64,000 nt of DNA from Anaerolineae bacterium CG2_30_57_67 (GCA_001872455.1 MNXJ01000084.1:1-64000); one strand, 5' to 3'; shown: positions 34,189 to 44,318, counted from the first letter of the stretch. Numbers and translations: made by a program. Notes: generated by a model not told the origin, from the sequence alone.

Positions 34189-34965
34189 ATGAGCAAACTG
34201 ACCGGAAAAACGGCAATTGTGACCGGGGCGACAAGCGGTATCGGCAGGGCAACCGCGCTACTTTTCGCGGAAGAAGGCGCCAGCTTGGTGTTGACGGGCC
34301 GCCGCCGGGAACGCGGAAAAGCCGTCGAAGCGGAATGCAGGCAGCGGGGCGCGCGCGCTGTCTTTGTCGAGGCCGACCATACTCAAAGCGCGGATTGCGT
34401 CCGAGTGGTCACGTCGGCCCTGCGGGAGTTTCATCAGATTGATATTTTGTTCAACAACGCTGGCATTGTTACTCAGGGGACGGCAGAAAGCGCGAGCGAG
34501 GCAGATTGGGCGGCGACGTTGGCGCTAAACGTGACGGCGGTCTGGCGGATGTGCCGTTTGGTCATCCCGGAGATGCGCAAAGTGGGCGGCGGCGTAATTG
34601 TCAATAACGCTTCGGATTGGGCGGTGGTGGGCGGGAAAGGTGCATTGCCCTACGCTGCCAGCAAAGGCGCGGTGGCGTCAATGACCAAAAGCATGGCGCT
34701 CGACCACGCGCACGAAAATATCCGCGTCAACGCTGTTTGCCCCGGCGATACGTTTGTGGAGCGCTGGCTGGAGAAGGGTTACTTTGAAGGCTCGTCGCCA
34801 GTGACGCTGGAGGCAGCCCAGGCCGAGTCGGCGGCCTATCTGCCGATGAAGCGCTTCGGGCGGCCCGAAGAGATTGCGCGGGCGGTGCTGTTTTTGGCGT
34901 CGGAAGATTCGTCCTTCGTCACCGGGCATTTGTTGTTGGTGGATGGCGGCAATACGGCACAGTAA
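34189..34965 (+). CDS. SDR family oxidoreductase
   Basis: TGxxxGIG as VTGATSGIGRATA, NNAG, YAASKGA, GHLLLVDGG. Confidence 0.93.
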   Translation: MSKLTGKTAIVTGATSGIGRATALLFAEEGASLVLTGRRRERGKAVEAECRQRGARAVFVEADHTQSADCVRVVTSALREFHQIDILFNNAGIVTQGTAESASEADWAATLALNVTAVWRMCRLVIPEMRKVGGGVIVNNASDWAVVGGKGALPYAASKGAVASMTKSMALDHAHENIRVNAVCPGDTFVERWLEKGYFEGSSPVTLEAAQAESAAYLPMKRFGRPEEIARAVLFLASEDSSFVTGHLLLVDGGNTAQ

Positions 34966-34971
34966 AACATT

Positions 34972-35110
34972 GGCTCATTGGGAATCGGCGTGGTTAACCA
35001 TTTTGGGACACGGATTTCACGAAAAACACGGAAAAAGAGCCGATTTTAAAGGCTTTTCCGTGCCATCCGTGTTGTCCGTGTCCAAGAACCTGGGCAACTC
35101 CCAGAGAGCC
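34972..35110. mobile_element. 139-bp MITE-like element built of inverted NNNCACGGA 9-mers, flanked by 8-bp TSD AAAACATT
   Basis: GGCTCATTGGGA...TCCCAGAGAGCC termini; AAAACATT at 34964-34971 and 35111-35118. Confidence 0.75.
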
Positions 35111-35180
35111 AAAACATTAGAGTCTTATCAGAATTTCTGGTTCGGGGGAATGCAGGCTTGACAGGATTTTGATTTCAGAT

Positions 35181-35219
35181 ATAGTTAACCATACTTAAAT
35201 AGAAGGCAGGCTTAACTAT
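35181..35219. promoter_or_regulatory. Candidate MarR operator (ATAGTTAA...TTAACTAT) overlapping the marR start
   Basis: Perfect 8-bp inverted repeat ending in the ATG region. Confidence 0.4.
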
Positions 35220-35682
35220 GACTAATTTGCTCCAATTTTCAAAATCTTTGCGCGAGTGGATGGAGATTTTTGCCCACCATTCAATGCACGATACAACCCG
35301 GTACATCAAAACGACCGGGTTTTCGATGCCGCAGTTTTTTATGTTGATGCACGTCCATCGGCATGAGCGCTGTGGCATTTCAGATTTAAGCGAGCGCATG
35401 GAAGTTTCTGCCGCCGCCGCCAGCCAGCTGGCCGACAAATTGGTGCAGGCCGGGCTGTTGGAACGCAATGAAGATTTGCACGACCGGCGTGCCAAGCACC
35501 TGACCCTGACGCCAAAGGGGCAGGCGTTCATCAATGCCAGCATTGCCGAGCGTTACCGCTGGATGGAACAAGTGGCCGAGAATTTGAGCGCCGATGAGCG
35601 CGAAACGGTCAACCAGGCGATGGTTATTTTGACCAAAGCAGCCAAACAACAGGAGGAGTCCCTTGCAAGCAACCATGAGTAA
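35218..35682 (+). CDS. MarR family transcriptional regulator
   Basis: CGISDLSERMEVSAAAASQLADKLVQAGLLERNEDLHDRRAKHLTLTPKG. Confidence 0.92.
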   Translation: MTNLLQFSKSLREWMEIFAHHSMHDTTRYIKTTGFSMPQFFMLMHVHRHERCGISDLSERMEVSAAAASQLADKLVQAGLLERNEDLHDRRAKHLTLTPKGQAFINASIAERYRWMEQVAENLSADERETVNQAMVILTKAAKQQEESLASNHE

Positions 35683-37603
35683 GTCCAAGTCGCGTTCTCG
35701 CGGCGGGGGAAACAATTCCAAAGCCATTCTGCGATCCACCAGCTACCTGTGGAAATATCGCGGGCAGGCCGCCCTGCCGTATGTCTTTTTGCTGGTTGCC
35801 ACTCTGGCGCAACTGGCCGTTCCGCGTCTAATTCGCAACATCATTGACGCGGTGACCAGCGGTGTCATCGCCGCCAAAGTGCTGGCAGCGCTCAACCAAA
35901 TTCCAGCGATGATGTTGGATCAGGCGTTGCCGAAAATTTTAACATTTTTGCATTACGACAGTGCGATGACGGCGGAGCAGTTGACGGCTCAATTGACTGC
36001 CGACAAAACCAATGCGCCGACTCTGCTGATGCAGGCCGGGCTGATGATTGTCGGCTTTGCAGTTTTACGCGGAGTGTTTTCCTTTTTGCAGGCTTATTGG
36101 GCGGAGCGCAACTCGCAAGCCATGGCCTACGACTTGCGCAACGACCTGTATGCCAAAATTCAACGCCTGTCATTTTCTTACCACGACCAAAATCAGACCG
36201 GCCAGTTGATGATTCGCGCTACCGATGACGTCGAAAAACTGCGCCTGTTTTTGGGGCAGGGCCTGTTGCAACTGGTAGGCTCGATTGTTTTACTGGTCAT
36301 TACGCTCATCATTCTCTTTAGCGCCAACACCGGGCTGGCGCTGGCAACCATCTGGATTTTGCCAGTGGCGCTGATTCTGTTCATGATTTTTGGCACCATC
36401 AGCCAGCCGCTGTTTGCACGGGTTCAGCAAAAACTTTCGGCGCTGAATACCATTTTGCAGGAAAACCTGGCCGGGATTAAGGTCGTCAAGGCTTTTACGC
36501 GCGAAAAGAGCGAACAGGTCAAGTTCAATCAGGCCGCCGACGTGCTGATGGCGCAACAAATCACCATTGCGCGGCTGTTTACGTTTTTGATGCCTTTCGT
36601 GTTTTTGATTGCCAACCTGGGACAGGCCACCACGCTGTTCGTGGGTGGGAAAGGTATCATCGTCGGCACGCTGACGTTGGGCGAGTGGCAAGAATTTAGC
36701 ATGTATCTGATGTACCTGTTTTTTCCGATTGCGCAACTTGGTTTCATCATCACACAGTTTGGACAGGCCGCCGCATCAGCCACACGTATCTTTGAGATTT
36801 TGGATGCCAAATCAGATGTCAAGGACAAACCCGACGCCATCCGCTTGCCCCCTTCACAGGGCCACATCAAGTTTGAGAATGTCTCCTTCCGCTATATTGG
36901 GACGGGTGAACCGGTGCTGTCCAACGTCAGCTTTGCAGCCGAACCAGGACAAACCATCGCCCTGTTGGGCGCAACCGGTTCTGGCAAAACTTCCATCATC
37001 AACCTGTTGCCGCGCTTCTACGACCCGACCGATGGCAAAATCACCATTGACGGCTATGATTTGCGCGATGTGACACTCGAATCGCTGCGCGCCCAAATTG
37101 GCAATGTCTTGCAAGAGACCACCCTGTTCACCGGCACCATTCGCGACAACATTGCCTTTGGCAAACCGGAGGCCAGCGACGAGGAAATTATCGCGGCGGC
37201 CAAAGCGGCAGCGGCGCACGATTTCATCCTATCTTTCCCTGAAGGCTACGCTACCCCCGTCGGTGAGCGCGGAACCACGCTTTCGGGCGGGCAAAAACAG
37301 CGTGTCGCCATTGCCCGCGCCTTGTTGCTCAACCCGCGCATTCTGATTTTGGATGATTCCACTTCCAGTGTGGATCTCGGCACCGAAGCGGTCATCCAAA
37401 CTGCGCTGGAGAAATTGATGCAGGGGCGTACCTCCTTCGTCATCGCCCAGCGCATCAGCACCGTCATCAACGCTGACCAGATTATCGTTCTTGATAAAGG
37501 TCAGGTGGCCGCCATCGGTAAACATGCTGACCTGCTGGAAAACAACGAAATCTACGCTGAAATTTACAGCTCACAATTACTCGGCGACGAAGACCACAAG
37601 TAG
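35663..37603 (+). CDS. ABC exporter (TM plus NBD fusion), subunit 1
   Basis: TTG start with AGGAGG RBS; LLGATGSGKTSIINLLPRFYDPTDG, TLSGGQKQRVAIARALLLNPRILILDDSTSSVD. Confidence 0.93.
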   Translation: MQATMSKSKSRSRGGGNNSKAILRSTSYLWKYRGQAALPYVFLLVATLAQLAVPRLIRNIIDAVTSGVIAAKVLAALNQIPAMMLDQALPKILTFLHYDSAMTAEQLTAQLTADKTNAPTLLMQAGLMIVGFAVLRGVFSFLQAYWAERNSQAMAYDLRNDLYAKIQRLSFSYHDQNQTGQLMIRATDDVEKLRLFLGQGLLQLVGSIVLLVITLIILFSANTGLALATIWILPVALILFMIFGTISQPLFARVQQKLSALNTILQENLAGIKVVKAFTREKSEQVKFNQAADVLMAQQITIARLFTFLMPFVFLIANLGQATTLFVGGKGIIVGTLTLGEWQEFSMYLMYLFFPIAQLGFIITQFGQAAASATRIFEILDAKSDVKDKPDAIRLPPSQGHIKFENVSFRYIGTGEPVLSNVSFAAEPGQTIALLGATGSGKTSIINLLPRFYDPTDGKITIDGYDLRDVTLESLRAQIGNVLQETTLFTGTIRDNIAFGKPEASDEEIIAAAKAAAAHDFILSFPEGYATPVGERGTTLSGGQKQRVAIARALLLNPRILILDDSTSSVDLGTEAVIQTALEKLMQGRTSFVIAQRISTVINADQIIVLDKGQVAAIGKHADLLENNEIYAEIYSSQLLGDEDHK

Positions 37604-37659
37604 ACGCGCAAGCGCTGCTACCGACACCTTTTTCCCGATTAACAAGGAGAACATACCCT

Positions 37660-39657
37660 ATGATGCACGGACGACAGGGCGGCTTCCTGAACCAGGAAAC
37701 CTCCAAACCGAAAAGCGCCGGTCAAACCCTTGGCCGCCTGGTAAAACATTTTGCCCCATTTTGGCCGGGGCTGTTGATGGCCGCAGTTTTTGTGATCATT
37801 GCCACCTGGGCGCAAGTCACCAACCCGGAACTGACCGGACAGCTGGTGGATTGTTACCTAGCCCCGGCGGCTTCTGGCAGCGGGCTCAGTTTTCCCGGCG
37901 CCGGAAGCGATACCAGCAACGCTGGTTCCAACTGCTGGCTTTCTGACAACAAAACTCCCGCAGGCGTCACACAGACGATCATCAAAAACGTCTTCACACT
38001 GGGTGGAATGCCGGCCCCAAAATCTGACGGTTCGATGACCAACGAGGAACGCATTGCCGGGCTTTCACGCATGATTGCGCTGGTGGTAACGTTGTTTGTG
38101 ATGACTTCTCTGCTTAACGGCCTGACCTTTTTTTCCATGACCTGGGCAGGACAACATGTTCTGCGCTCTCTGCGGGTGGAAGTGTTTGAACATCTGCACC
38201 GTCTGCCGATTGGTTACTATGCCGAACACGAGGCGGGCGACCTGATGAGCCGCATCACCAACGATACCGAAACCATCAATCAGGCCATCAGTTTTGCGCT
38301 TGTCAACGTTGCCAGTGGAATTTTGCTCTTGGTCTGGATTGCTTACAACATGCTCACCAAAAACATTCCGTTTGCGCTGTTGAGCATGTCCGTTGCCCCG
38401 CTGATGTTGCTGGCTACGCTCTACTTCTCTGACCAGGCGCGCAAAGCCTTCCGCAAGACACGCCTGGAAATGGGCTCGGTCAACGCCAGTTTGCAAGAGA
38501 GCATTTCGGCGGTGCGCGAAGCCCAGGCTTTCAATCGCGCTGAAGAAAACATTGAGCAATTTCGCGTCACCAACGCCGCCAACCGAGACGCCAACGTCCG
38601 CGCGGTGATGTTTACCTCGGCCCTCGCCCCCACCCTTGAGGCGCTCGGCTACCTGGCGCTGGCGATTGTCGTCGGCGCGGGCGGATTGGCGCTGCTGGGT
38701 GGCACGCCCCTGTTCGGAACGGCGGTTTCACTCGGCCTGGTCATCACTTTCCTGGCTTACGTTCAGCGCTTCAACCAGCCTATTCAACAGATTTCGGTGC
38801 TGTGGGGCAATATTCAGAGCGCCATTGCCGGGGCCGAGCGCATTTTTGGCTTGCTGGATGAAGACCCGGCCATCAAAGATCGCCCCGATGCCGCACGCAT
38901 GGGCACGATTACCGGGCGGGTGGAATTCAAGGATGTCACCGCTGAGTACAAGCCCGGCGAACCGGTGCTAAAAGGGGTCAACTTTCGCGCTGAAGCCGGG
39001 CAGACGGTTGCCATTGTTGGGCCAACTGGCGCGGGGAAAACCACCATCATCAACCTGATTCCGCGCTTTTATGATGTCACTGGCGGCGCGGTGACGATTG
39101 ACGGTACCGATGTCCGCGCGGTTACCGCCGAATCGCTCCGCGAGCAAATCGGTATTGTTTTGCAAGATACCTTCATGTTCAGCACCAGCGTGATGGAAAA
39201 CATCCGCTTCGGCAAGCCCACCGCCAGCGACGAGGAAGTCATCGCCGCCGCGCAGTTGGCGCACGCCGACGGTTTCATTGAGCGCCTGCCAGAAAAGTAC
39301 CAAACTGTTCTCGGCGAGCGTGGTTCCGGCCTCAGCCAGGGACAGCGTCAACTGCTCTCCATCGCGCGCGCCGCCCTATCCGACCCGAAAATTCTCATCC
39401 TCGACGAAGCCACTTCCAGCGTAGATACGCGCACCGAGCGCCTGATTCAAAAAGCGCTGGAGACTCTGCTTCAGGGACGCACCAGCTTTGTCATCGCCCA
39501 CCGCCTCAGCACCATCCGCAGCGCCGATGTGATTCTCGTCCTGAAGGATGGCGAAATCATCGAGCGTGGCAAACATGACGACTTGCTGACCCAAAAGGGC
39601 TTTTACTACGACTTGTACATGAGCCAGTTCAAAAAGCAGGAAGAAATGGCGGTTTAA
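37660..39657 (+). CDS. ABC exporter (TM plus NBD fusion), subunit 2
   Basis: IVGPTGAGKTTIINLIPRFYDVTGG, LSQGQRQLLSIARAALSDPKILILDEATSSVDTRTE. Confidence 0.93.
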   Translation: MMHGRQGGFLNQETSKPKSAGQTLGRLVKHFAPFWPGLLMAAVFVIIATWAQVTNPELTGQLVDCYLAPAASGSGLSFPGAGSDTSNAGSNCWLSDNKTPAGVTQTIIKNVFTLGGMPAPKSDGSMTNEERIAGLSRMIALVVTLFVMTSLLNGLTFFSMTWAGQHVLRSLRVEVFEHLHRLPIGYYAEHEAGDLMSRITNDTETINQAISFALVNVASGILLLVWIAYNMLTKNIPFALLSMSVAPLMLLATLYFSDQARKAFRKTRLEMGSVNASLQESISAVREAQAFNRAEENIEQFRVTNAANRDANVRAVMFTSALAPTLEALGYLALAIVVGAGGLALLGGTPLFGTAVSLGLVITFLAYVQRFNQPIQQISVLWGNIQSAIAGAERIFGLLDEDPAIKDRPDAARMGTITGRVEFKDVTAEYKPGEPVLKGVNFRAEAGQTVAIVGPTGAGKTTIINLIPRFYDVTGGAVTIDGTDVRAVTAESLREQIGIVLQDTFMFSTSVMENIRFGKPTASDEEVIAAAQLAHADGFIERLPEKYQTVLGERGSGLSQGQRQLLSIARAALSDPKILILDEATSSVDTRTERLIQKALETLLQGRTSFVIAHRLSTIRSADVILVLKDGEIIERGKHDDLLTQKGFYYDLYMSQFKKQEEMAV

Positions 39658-39697
39658 GCCGCGGCACAGGTTGTTTGCGGCTGAAAGCCGCGCTATG

Positions 39698-39734
39698 ATT
39701 GACGGGTGATAAAATAGCCCGTCAATTCTTTTTT
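39698..39734 (+). terminator. Intrinsic terminator of ABC exporter operon
   Basis: ATTGACGGG..CCCGTCAAT followed by TTCTTTTTT. Confidence 0.75.
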
Positions 39735-39747
39735 AACCCGGAAGCCT

Positions 39748-40878
39748 TTGATGACATCCAAACCCACTGCCGAAAGAGTCTCAGAACTGGACGGAATGCG
39801 CGGGCTGGCAATTTTGCTCGTGCTGGTTTACCATATTTTGCGCCTCAACCCGGTGCCGATGCAGGGCGCAGTTTTCAGTGGTCTGCTACGCTTCGCCGAA
39901 ATGGGCTGGGCCGGTGTGGACGTGTTCTTTGTGCTTTCGGGGTTCCTTATTACATCCATTTTGTTGCGCACGAAAAGTCAACCCGGCTACTTCCAAAAAT
40001 TCTATGCCCGGCGTATTTTGCGCATTTTCCCGCTCTACTACACCACCATTACGCTCATTTTTATTGCCATGCCGCTCATCAGCCCGGCACAAACTGACAT
40101 GGCCCGTGCTGGTTGGTTGTGGTATTACTTGTATGTTCAAAACTGGGGCAATGCTTTCAGCGTCATTCCAACCATCTTTGCCATCAGCATTACCTGGTCG
40201 CTGGCAATTGAAGAACAGTTTTACCTGTTCTGGCCGAGCGTGGTTTACTGGCTCAACACCAAAAAATTGGCCTGGGCCGCCGGTCTGCTGGCGTTTTTTT
40301 CACTGGGCTTGCGCCTGCTGATTGTCAACCGCTTTCGCAAATTGCTCGACTACAACAAATTCTTTTATTTCGCCACCATCACCCGCCTTGATTCACTGCT
40401 GCTCGGCGCGCTGATTGCGCTGGCCTTCGAATCGGAAACGCTCAAAAAATGGCTTAAATTTGTAGCCGCGCCGGTGTTTATCGTTTCCTTCGGGCTGATT
40501 GTTATCTTCGCCTCACGCAAACCCGATTCGCCGCTGGTGGATAACTACCTGATGTATACCTACGGCTACAGCGTTATCGCCATTGCCAGCGCCGCGCTGA
40601 TTGTGATGCTGACCACTTACGCCGAATCCAACCCACTGCGGGCGTTTTTTCGCAGTTCAGCGTTGCGTTTTTTGGGTAAATATAGTTACGCGATTTACCT
40701 TTTTCACATACTGCCCTTGCTTATTTTTCAGCGTCTGTTTGCCGAAAGCCAGGGTTTTGCCGCCTGGCTCATTTTTAATGCGCTCACCCCGCTGGTCACC
40801 GTTTTACTGGCGCTGCTCTCGTGGAATTTACTCGAAACGCGCATGTTGGCGCTCAAAAAATACTTTGAATACGCCTGA
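39748..40878 (+). CDS. Acyltransferase 3 family membrane protein
   Basis: LDGMRGLAILLVLVYHI, GWAGVDVFFVLSGFLITSILL, YARRILRIFPLYY, ITWSLAIEEQFYLFWP. Confidence 0.93.
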   Translation: MMTSKPTAERVSELDGMRGLAILLVLVYHILRLNPVPMQGAVFSGLLRFAEMGWAGVDVFFVLSGFLITSILLRTKSQPGYFQKFYARRILRIFPLYYTTITLIFIAMPLISPAQTDMARAGWLWYYLYVQNWGNAFSVIPTIFAISITWSLAIEEQFYLFWPSVVYWLNTKKLAWAAGLLAFFSLGLRLLIVNRFRKLLDYNKFFYFATITRLDSLLLGALIALAFESETLKKWLKFVAAPVFIVSFGLIVIFASRKPDSPLVDNYLMYTYGYSVIAIASAALIVMLTTYAESNPLRAFFRSSALRFLGKYSYAIYLFHILPLLIFQRLFAESQGFAAWLIFNALTPLVTVLLALLSWNLLETRMLALKKYFEYA

Positions 40879-40919
40879 TGCACCTTGCACATCCCCAAAA
40901 AGAGCAATACAATCCAACC

Positions 40920-41732
40920 ATGGAAAAAATTTCAATTGAAATTCCCGTAGAAATTTTAGCCGCCGCCCAGACCTCGCCGGAAGAACTGAAGCGTTCGCTG
41001 GCGTTGGCCTGGTACCGGCAAGGAAAAATTTCCCTGACCCAGGCCGCCACGCTGGCAACTCTTCCGCCCGAAGAGATTTCTGCCCTGCCCGAAACACATT
41101 TTGACCTGGACGAATTTCTCGATTGGGCTTCGCACGACCTAAAAACGCCACTCAACGCCGTCATTGGCTTCAGCAAGGTCGTCCTCAAAGGCATAGATGG
41201 CCCGGTTAACGAGACTCAGGCCACAGACCTGGCTTCTGTTCATGCCAACGGGCAGAAAATGCTAACCTACATGAATCACCTCGTTGACGCCGCCCGCCTC
41301 AATCGCGGCGACATCACGCTGAAATCAGAAGAAGTGGAAATTGCCACGCTGGTGGAAGAAGCCCTGGCGCGTTGGAACACTCAAAACCCCGCCAAACAGG
41401 CTTTTTTCCTTTCGCTGGTGGCGCCAGCCTCGCCTAAGATACTGGCTGACCCGCCGCGGATGCGCCAACTGCTCAACGACCTGTTCAATTTTGCCGCTCT
41501 GCACCTTGAAAACGAAGGCCGTCTAACGCTGGAAATGGAAGCCTCCGGCCCCGGCTGGCTGGTTTTCCAATTGCGCGCCATTGGCCTGAAAAGCCGCGCC
41601 GTACCCAAAGTGGATACCGAACTGGCGGCTTTCGTTGCCCGTGGGCTGATTGGCCTGCATGGTGGGCGGGTAGACTTGTTGCAAGAAGAAGCCGACGGCG
41701 CGCGGGCGCGTTTTTCTCTGCCAACGCGCTAA
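40920..41732 (+). CDS. UPF0175-like domain fused to HisKA and degenerate HATPase
   Basis: N-term EELKRSLALAWYRQGKISLTQAATLATLPPEE resembles UPF0175; DWASHDLKTPLNAVIGFSKVVLKG HisKA box. Confidence 0.7.
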   Translation: MEKISIEIPVEILAAAQTSPEELKRSLALAWYRQGKISLTQAATLATLPPEEISALPETHFDLDEFLDWASHDLKTPLNAVIGFSKVVLKGIDGPVNETQATDLASVHANGQKMLTYMNHLVDAARLNRGDITLKSEEVEIATLVEEALARWNTQNPAKQAFFLSLVAPASPKILADPPRMRQLLNDLFNFAALHLENEGRLTLEMEASGPGWLVFQLRAIGLKSRAVPKVDTELAAFVARGLIGLHGGRVDLLQEEADGARARFSLPTR

Positions 41733-41813
41733 CCAGCGGGGACTGTCAAAAAAAATTGGGAGATTTTGGACTCCAACATCTCCTGACGTTGGAGCAAACA
41801 GCGTTGATAAGCC

Positions 41814-44261
41814 ATGGACTCAAAGACCCTCTCCCTGCTCGAATACCCCAAAATTTTAGCGCGTCTGGCCGCCCACTGCGATTTTTCTGCCTCGGTAGAA
41901 CTGGCGCGCGCCCTACAGCCAACCTCTTCCTATGACCTGGCGCTTCAGCGCCAACAGGAAACCAGCGAAGCGCGCCGTTTGCTGGCAACGCACACCGTTA
42001 GTATCGGCGGTGCGCGCGATATGCGCGCAAAAGTGGAACTGGCGCGGCGCGGTGGCATTCTCGAAGCGCAAGACTTGCTGGATGTTAAATCCACGTTGAT
42101 TGCCTGCCGCGAGCTAAAGAAAACGTTGGAGAAAACCGTTGCCGCCTTTCCGCGCCTGGCCGAAATGGCGTTGGAACTGCCTCTGCCCAGCGGCGTGGTG
42201 GATGCCATCAGCCGCGTGCTATCCGACAAAGGCGAAGTGCTCGACAGCGCCTCGCCCAAACTAGCCGCCTTGCGCCGCGAGATGAGAACCGCCCACGAGC
42301 GCCTGATGAGCCGCCTGCAAAAGTACATCAGCGACCCCAAAAGCGTTCCGATGTTGCAAGACGCCCTCATTACGCAGCGTGAGGGGCGCTACGTCATTCC
42401 CCTGCGCGCCGAATTTAAGGGGCAAATCAAATCCATCGTCCACGACCAATCCTCCAGCGGCGCAACGCTCTTCGTCGAGCCGCTGGCCGTTGTTGAACTG
42501 AACAACACCTACCGCGAAACACAAATTGCCGAGCGCAACGAAATTTTGCGTATTTTGGCCGAAGTTTCGATGCAGGTTGGCCTGGCAGCGAGTGAAATCA
42601 TCCCCGGCATCGAAGCCCTGGCCCAAATTGACCTGGCCTTCGCCAAAGCCAAATACGCTGACGAAATCCGCGCCAATGAGCCGATCTTGCACAGAGCGTC
42701 GCAAGTCAAACGTCAAACGTCAGACCTTCAACCGTTGATTTTCGATTCGCCAACCATCAGGTTCTACAAAGCCCGCCACCCATTGCTTGACCCAGCCACA
42801 GCCGTCGCCAACGATATTGACCTGCCGCCTGGCGCGCGCGCTGTCATCATCACCGGGCCAAACACTGGCGGCAAAACCGTCTCGCTGAAAACTGTCGGAC
42901 TGCTGGCGCTGATGGCCCAAAGCGGGTTGCACCTCCCGGCGCAAAGCGGCTCCGAAATCAGCCTGTTCGACGATGTTTTCGCCGATATTGGCGACGAACA
43001 GTCCATTGAGCAATCACTTTCCACCTTCAGCGGCCACATCACCAACATCATCCGCATTCTAAAAAAAATTGACGCTAATTCACTGGTCATTTTCGACGAA
43101 CTGGGCGCTGGCACCGACCCGCAGGAGGGCGCGGCGCTGGCGCGGGCGATTTTGCAGCACCTGCTGGAAAGCGGCTGTACCCTCTTTGTCGCTACACATT
43201 ACCCGGAACTGAAAAGTTTCGCTCATAACACCGCTGGTGTGCTAAACGCCTCGCTCGAATTTGACGTAGCGACCCTGCGCCCCACCTACCGATTGACACT
43301 CGGCCTGCCAGGGCGGTCCAACGCGCTGGCAATTGCCTTGCGGCTTGGCTTGCCCGAAAGCATCATCGCCGTAGCCCGAAGCGTGGTCAACCCGGATGAG
43401 CTGCGCACCGATAAACTGCTCGACGACATTCGCAAGGAACGCAACCGCGCCAGCCGTGAGCGTGAAAAAAGCGAAAAAATTCGCACCCGCGCCGAAGGAC
43501 TCAACCACGAACTGTCTGCCCGCCTCGAAAACATTGAAGACGAGCGCCGCGAAACGATTGCCCGCGCCAAGGCAGAAGCCGAAATGGAAGTGGAAATTCT
43601 CAAGCGCAACCTGGGGCGGCTGAAAGCGGACTTAAAGAAACTCCGTCAACCGCTGGACGCGCTGAAAAAAGTGGAACAAAAAGTGGCGGCGCTGGAAGAA
43701 AAAATCGCGCAGCCGGTGGAAAGAAAGCCATTACAGGGCGAAAGTCAAAAATTACAGGAAGAAAGTATTCTGACAGGCGTGTTAAAATTGGGTGAAAAAG
43801 TGTTTTTGCACACCCTGGGCAGTGAAGGTATCATCACCTCGTTAAGTGAAACCGAAGCCGAAATACAAATTGGCGCACTGCGTATCAGGGCGAAGCTGGG
43901 AGAAATTCAGCGTAAAACAGACGAAATCGCGGATGTGCCGAAAGCAGGGAGTCAGCCATTGGTCACAGATACCAAAACTCTTCGGCCTGCAACTTTTGAC
44001 CAGCGCGCCTCGCCTGGCATGGAACTCGATATTCGCGGTCAGCGCGCCGAGGATGCCCTGCTGATGTTGGAAAGTTACCTCGACAAGGCTTATTTATCGG
44101 GCTTGCCTTTTGTGCGCATCATTCACGGCAAAGGCACGGGGAAATTGCGTCAGGAGGTGCGCGCTGCGTTGAAAAACAATCCGCAAATCGCCACCTACGA
44201 AGAAGGCCTGCCCAGCGAGGGCGGCGATGGTGTGACCGTGGCGAAAATGGTGAAAGACTAA
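41814..44261 (+). CDS. mutS2: Endonuclease MutS2
   Basis: ITGPNTGGKTVSLKTVGLLALMAQSGLHLPA, FDELGAGTDPQEGAAL, C-terminal Smr domain DIRGQRAEDA..IIHGKGTGKLR. Confidence 0.95.
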   Translation: MDSKTLSLLEYPKILARLAAHCDFSASVELARALQPTSSYDLALQRQQETSEARRLLATHTVSIGGARDMRAKVELARRGGILEAQDLLDVKSTLIACRELKKTLEKTVAAFPRLAEMALELPLPSGVVDAISRVLSDKGEVLDSASPKLAALRREMRTAHERLMSRLQKYISDPKSVPMLQDALITQREGRYVIPLRAEFKGQIKSIVHDQSSSGATLFVEPLAVVELNNTYRETQIAERNEILRILAEVSMQVGLAASEIIPGIEALAQIDLAFAKAKYADEIRANEPILHRASQVKRQTSDLQPLIFDSPTIRFYKARHPLLDPATAVANDIDLPPGARAVIITGPNTGGKTVSLKTVGLLALMAQSGLHLPAQSGSEISLFDDVFADIGDEQSIEQSLSTFSGHITNIIRILKKIDANSLVIFDELGAGTDPQEGAALARAILQHLLESGCTLFVATHYPELKSFAHNTAGVLNASLEFDVATLRPTYRLTLGLPGRSNALAIALRLGLPESIIAVARSVVNPDELRTDKLLDDIRKERNRASREREKSEKIRTRAEGLNHELSARLENIEDERRETIARAKAEAEMEVEILKRNLGRLKADLKKLRQPLDALKKVEQKVAALEEKIAQPVERKPLQGESQKLQEESILTGVLKLGEKVFLHTLGSEGIITSLSETEAEIQIGALRIRAKLGEIQRKTDEIADVPKAGSQPLVTDTKTLRPATFDQRASPGMELDIRGQRAEDALLMLESYLDKAYLSGLPFVRIIHGKGTGKLRQEVRAALKNNPQIATYEEGLPSEGGDGVTVAKMVKD

Positions 44262-44305
44262 AAAAGCGCCCGCTGGCAGGAAATCCTGTCGGCGGGCGTC
44301 TTTTT
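44261..44305. terminator. Bidirectional intrinsic terminator
   Basis: AAAAAGCGCCCGCTGGCAGGAAATCCTGTCGGCGGGCGTCTTTTT. Confidence 0.8.
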
Positions 44306-44318
44306 CATCGAAAGCAAG

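Noticed and set aside
43730-43775. ATTACAGG..GAAAGT short duplication in mutS2 coiled coil
   Set aside because: Only two imperfect copies in a Glu/Gln-rich coiled coil; weak evidence
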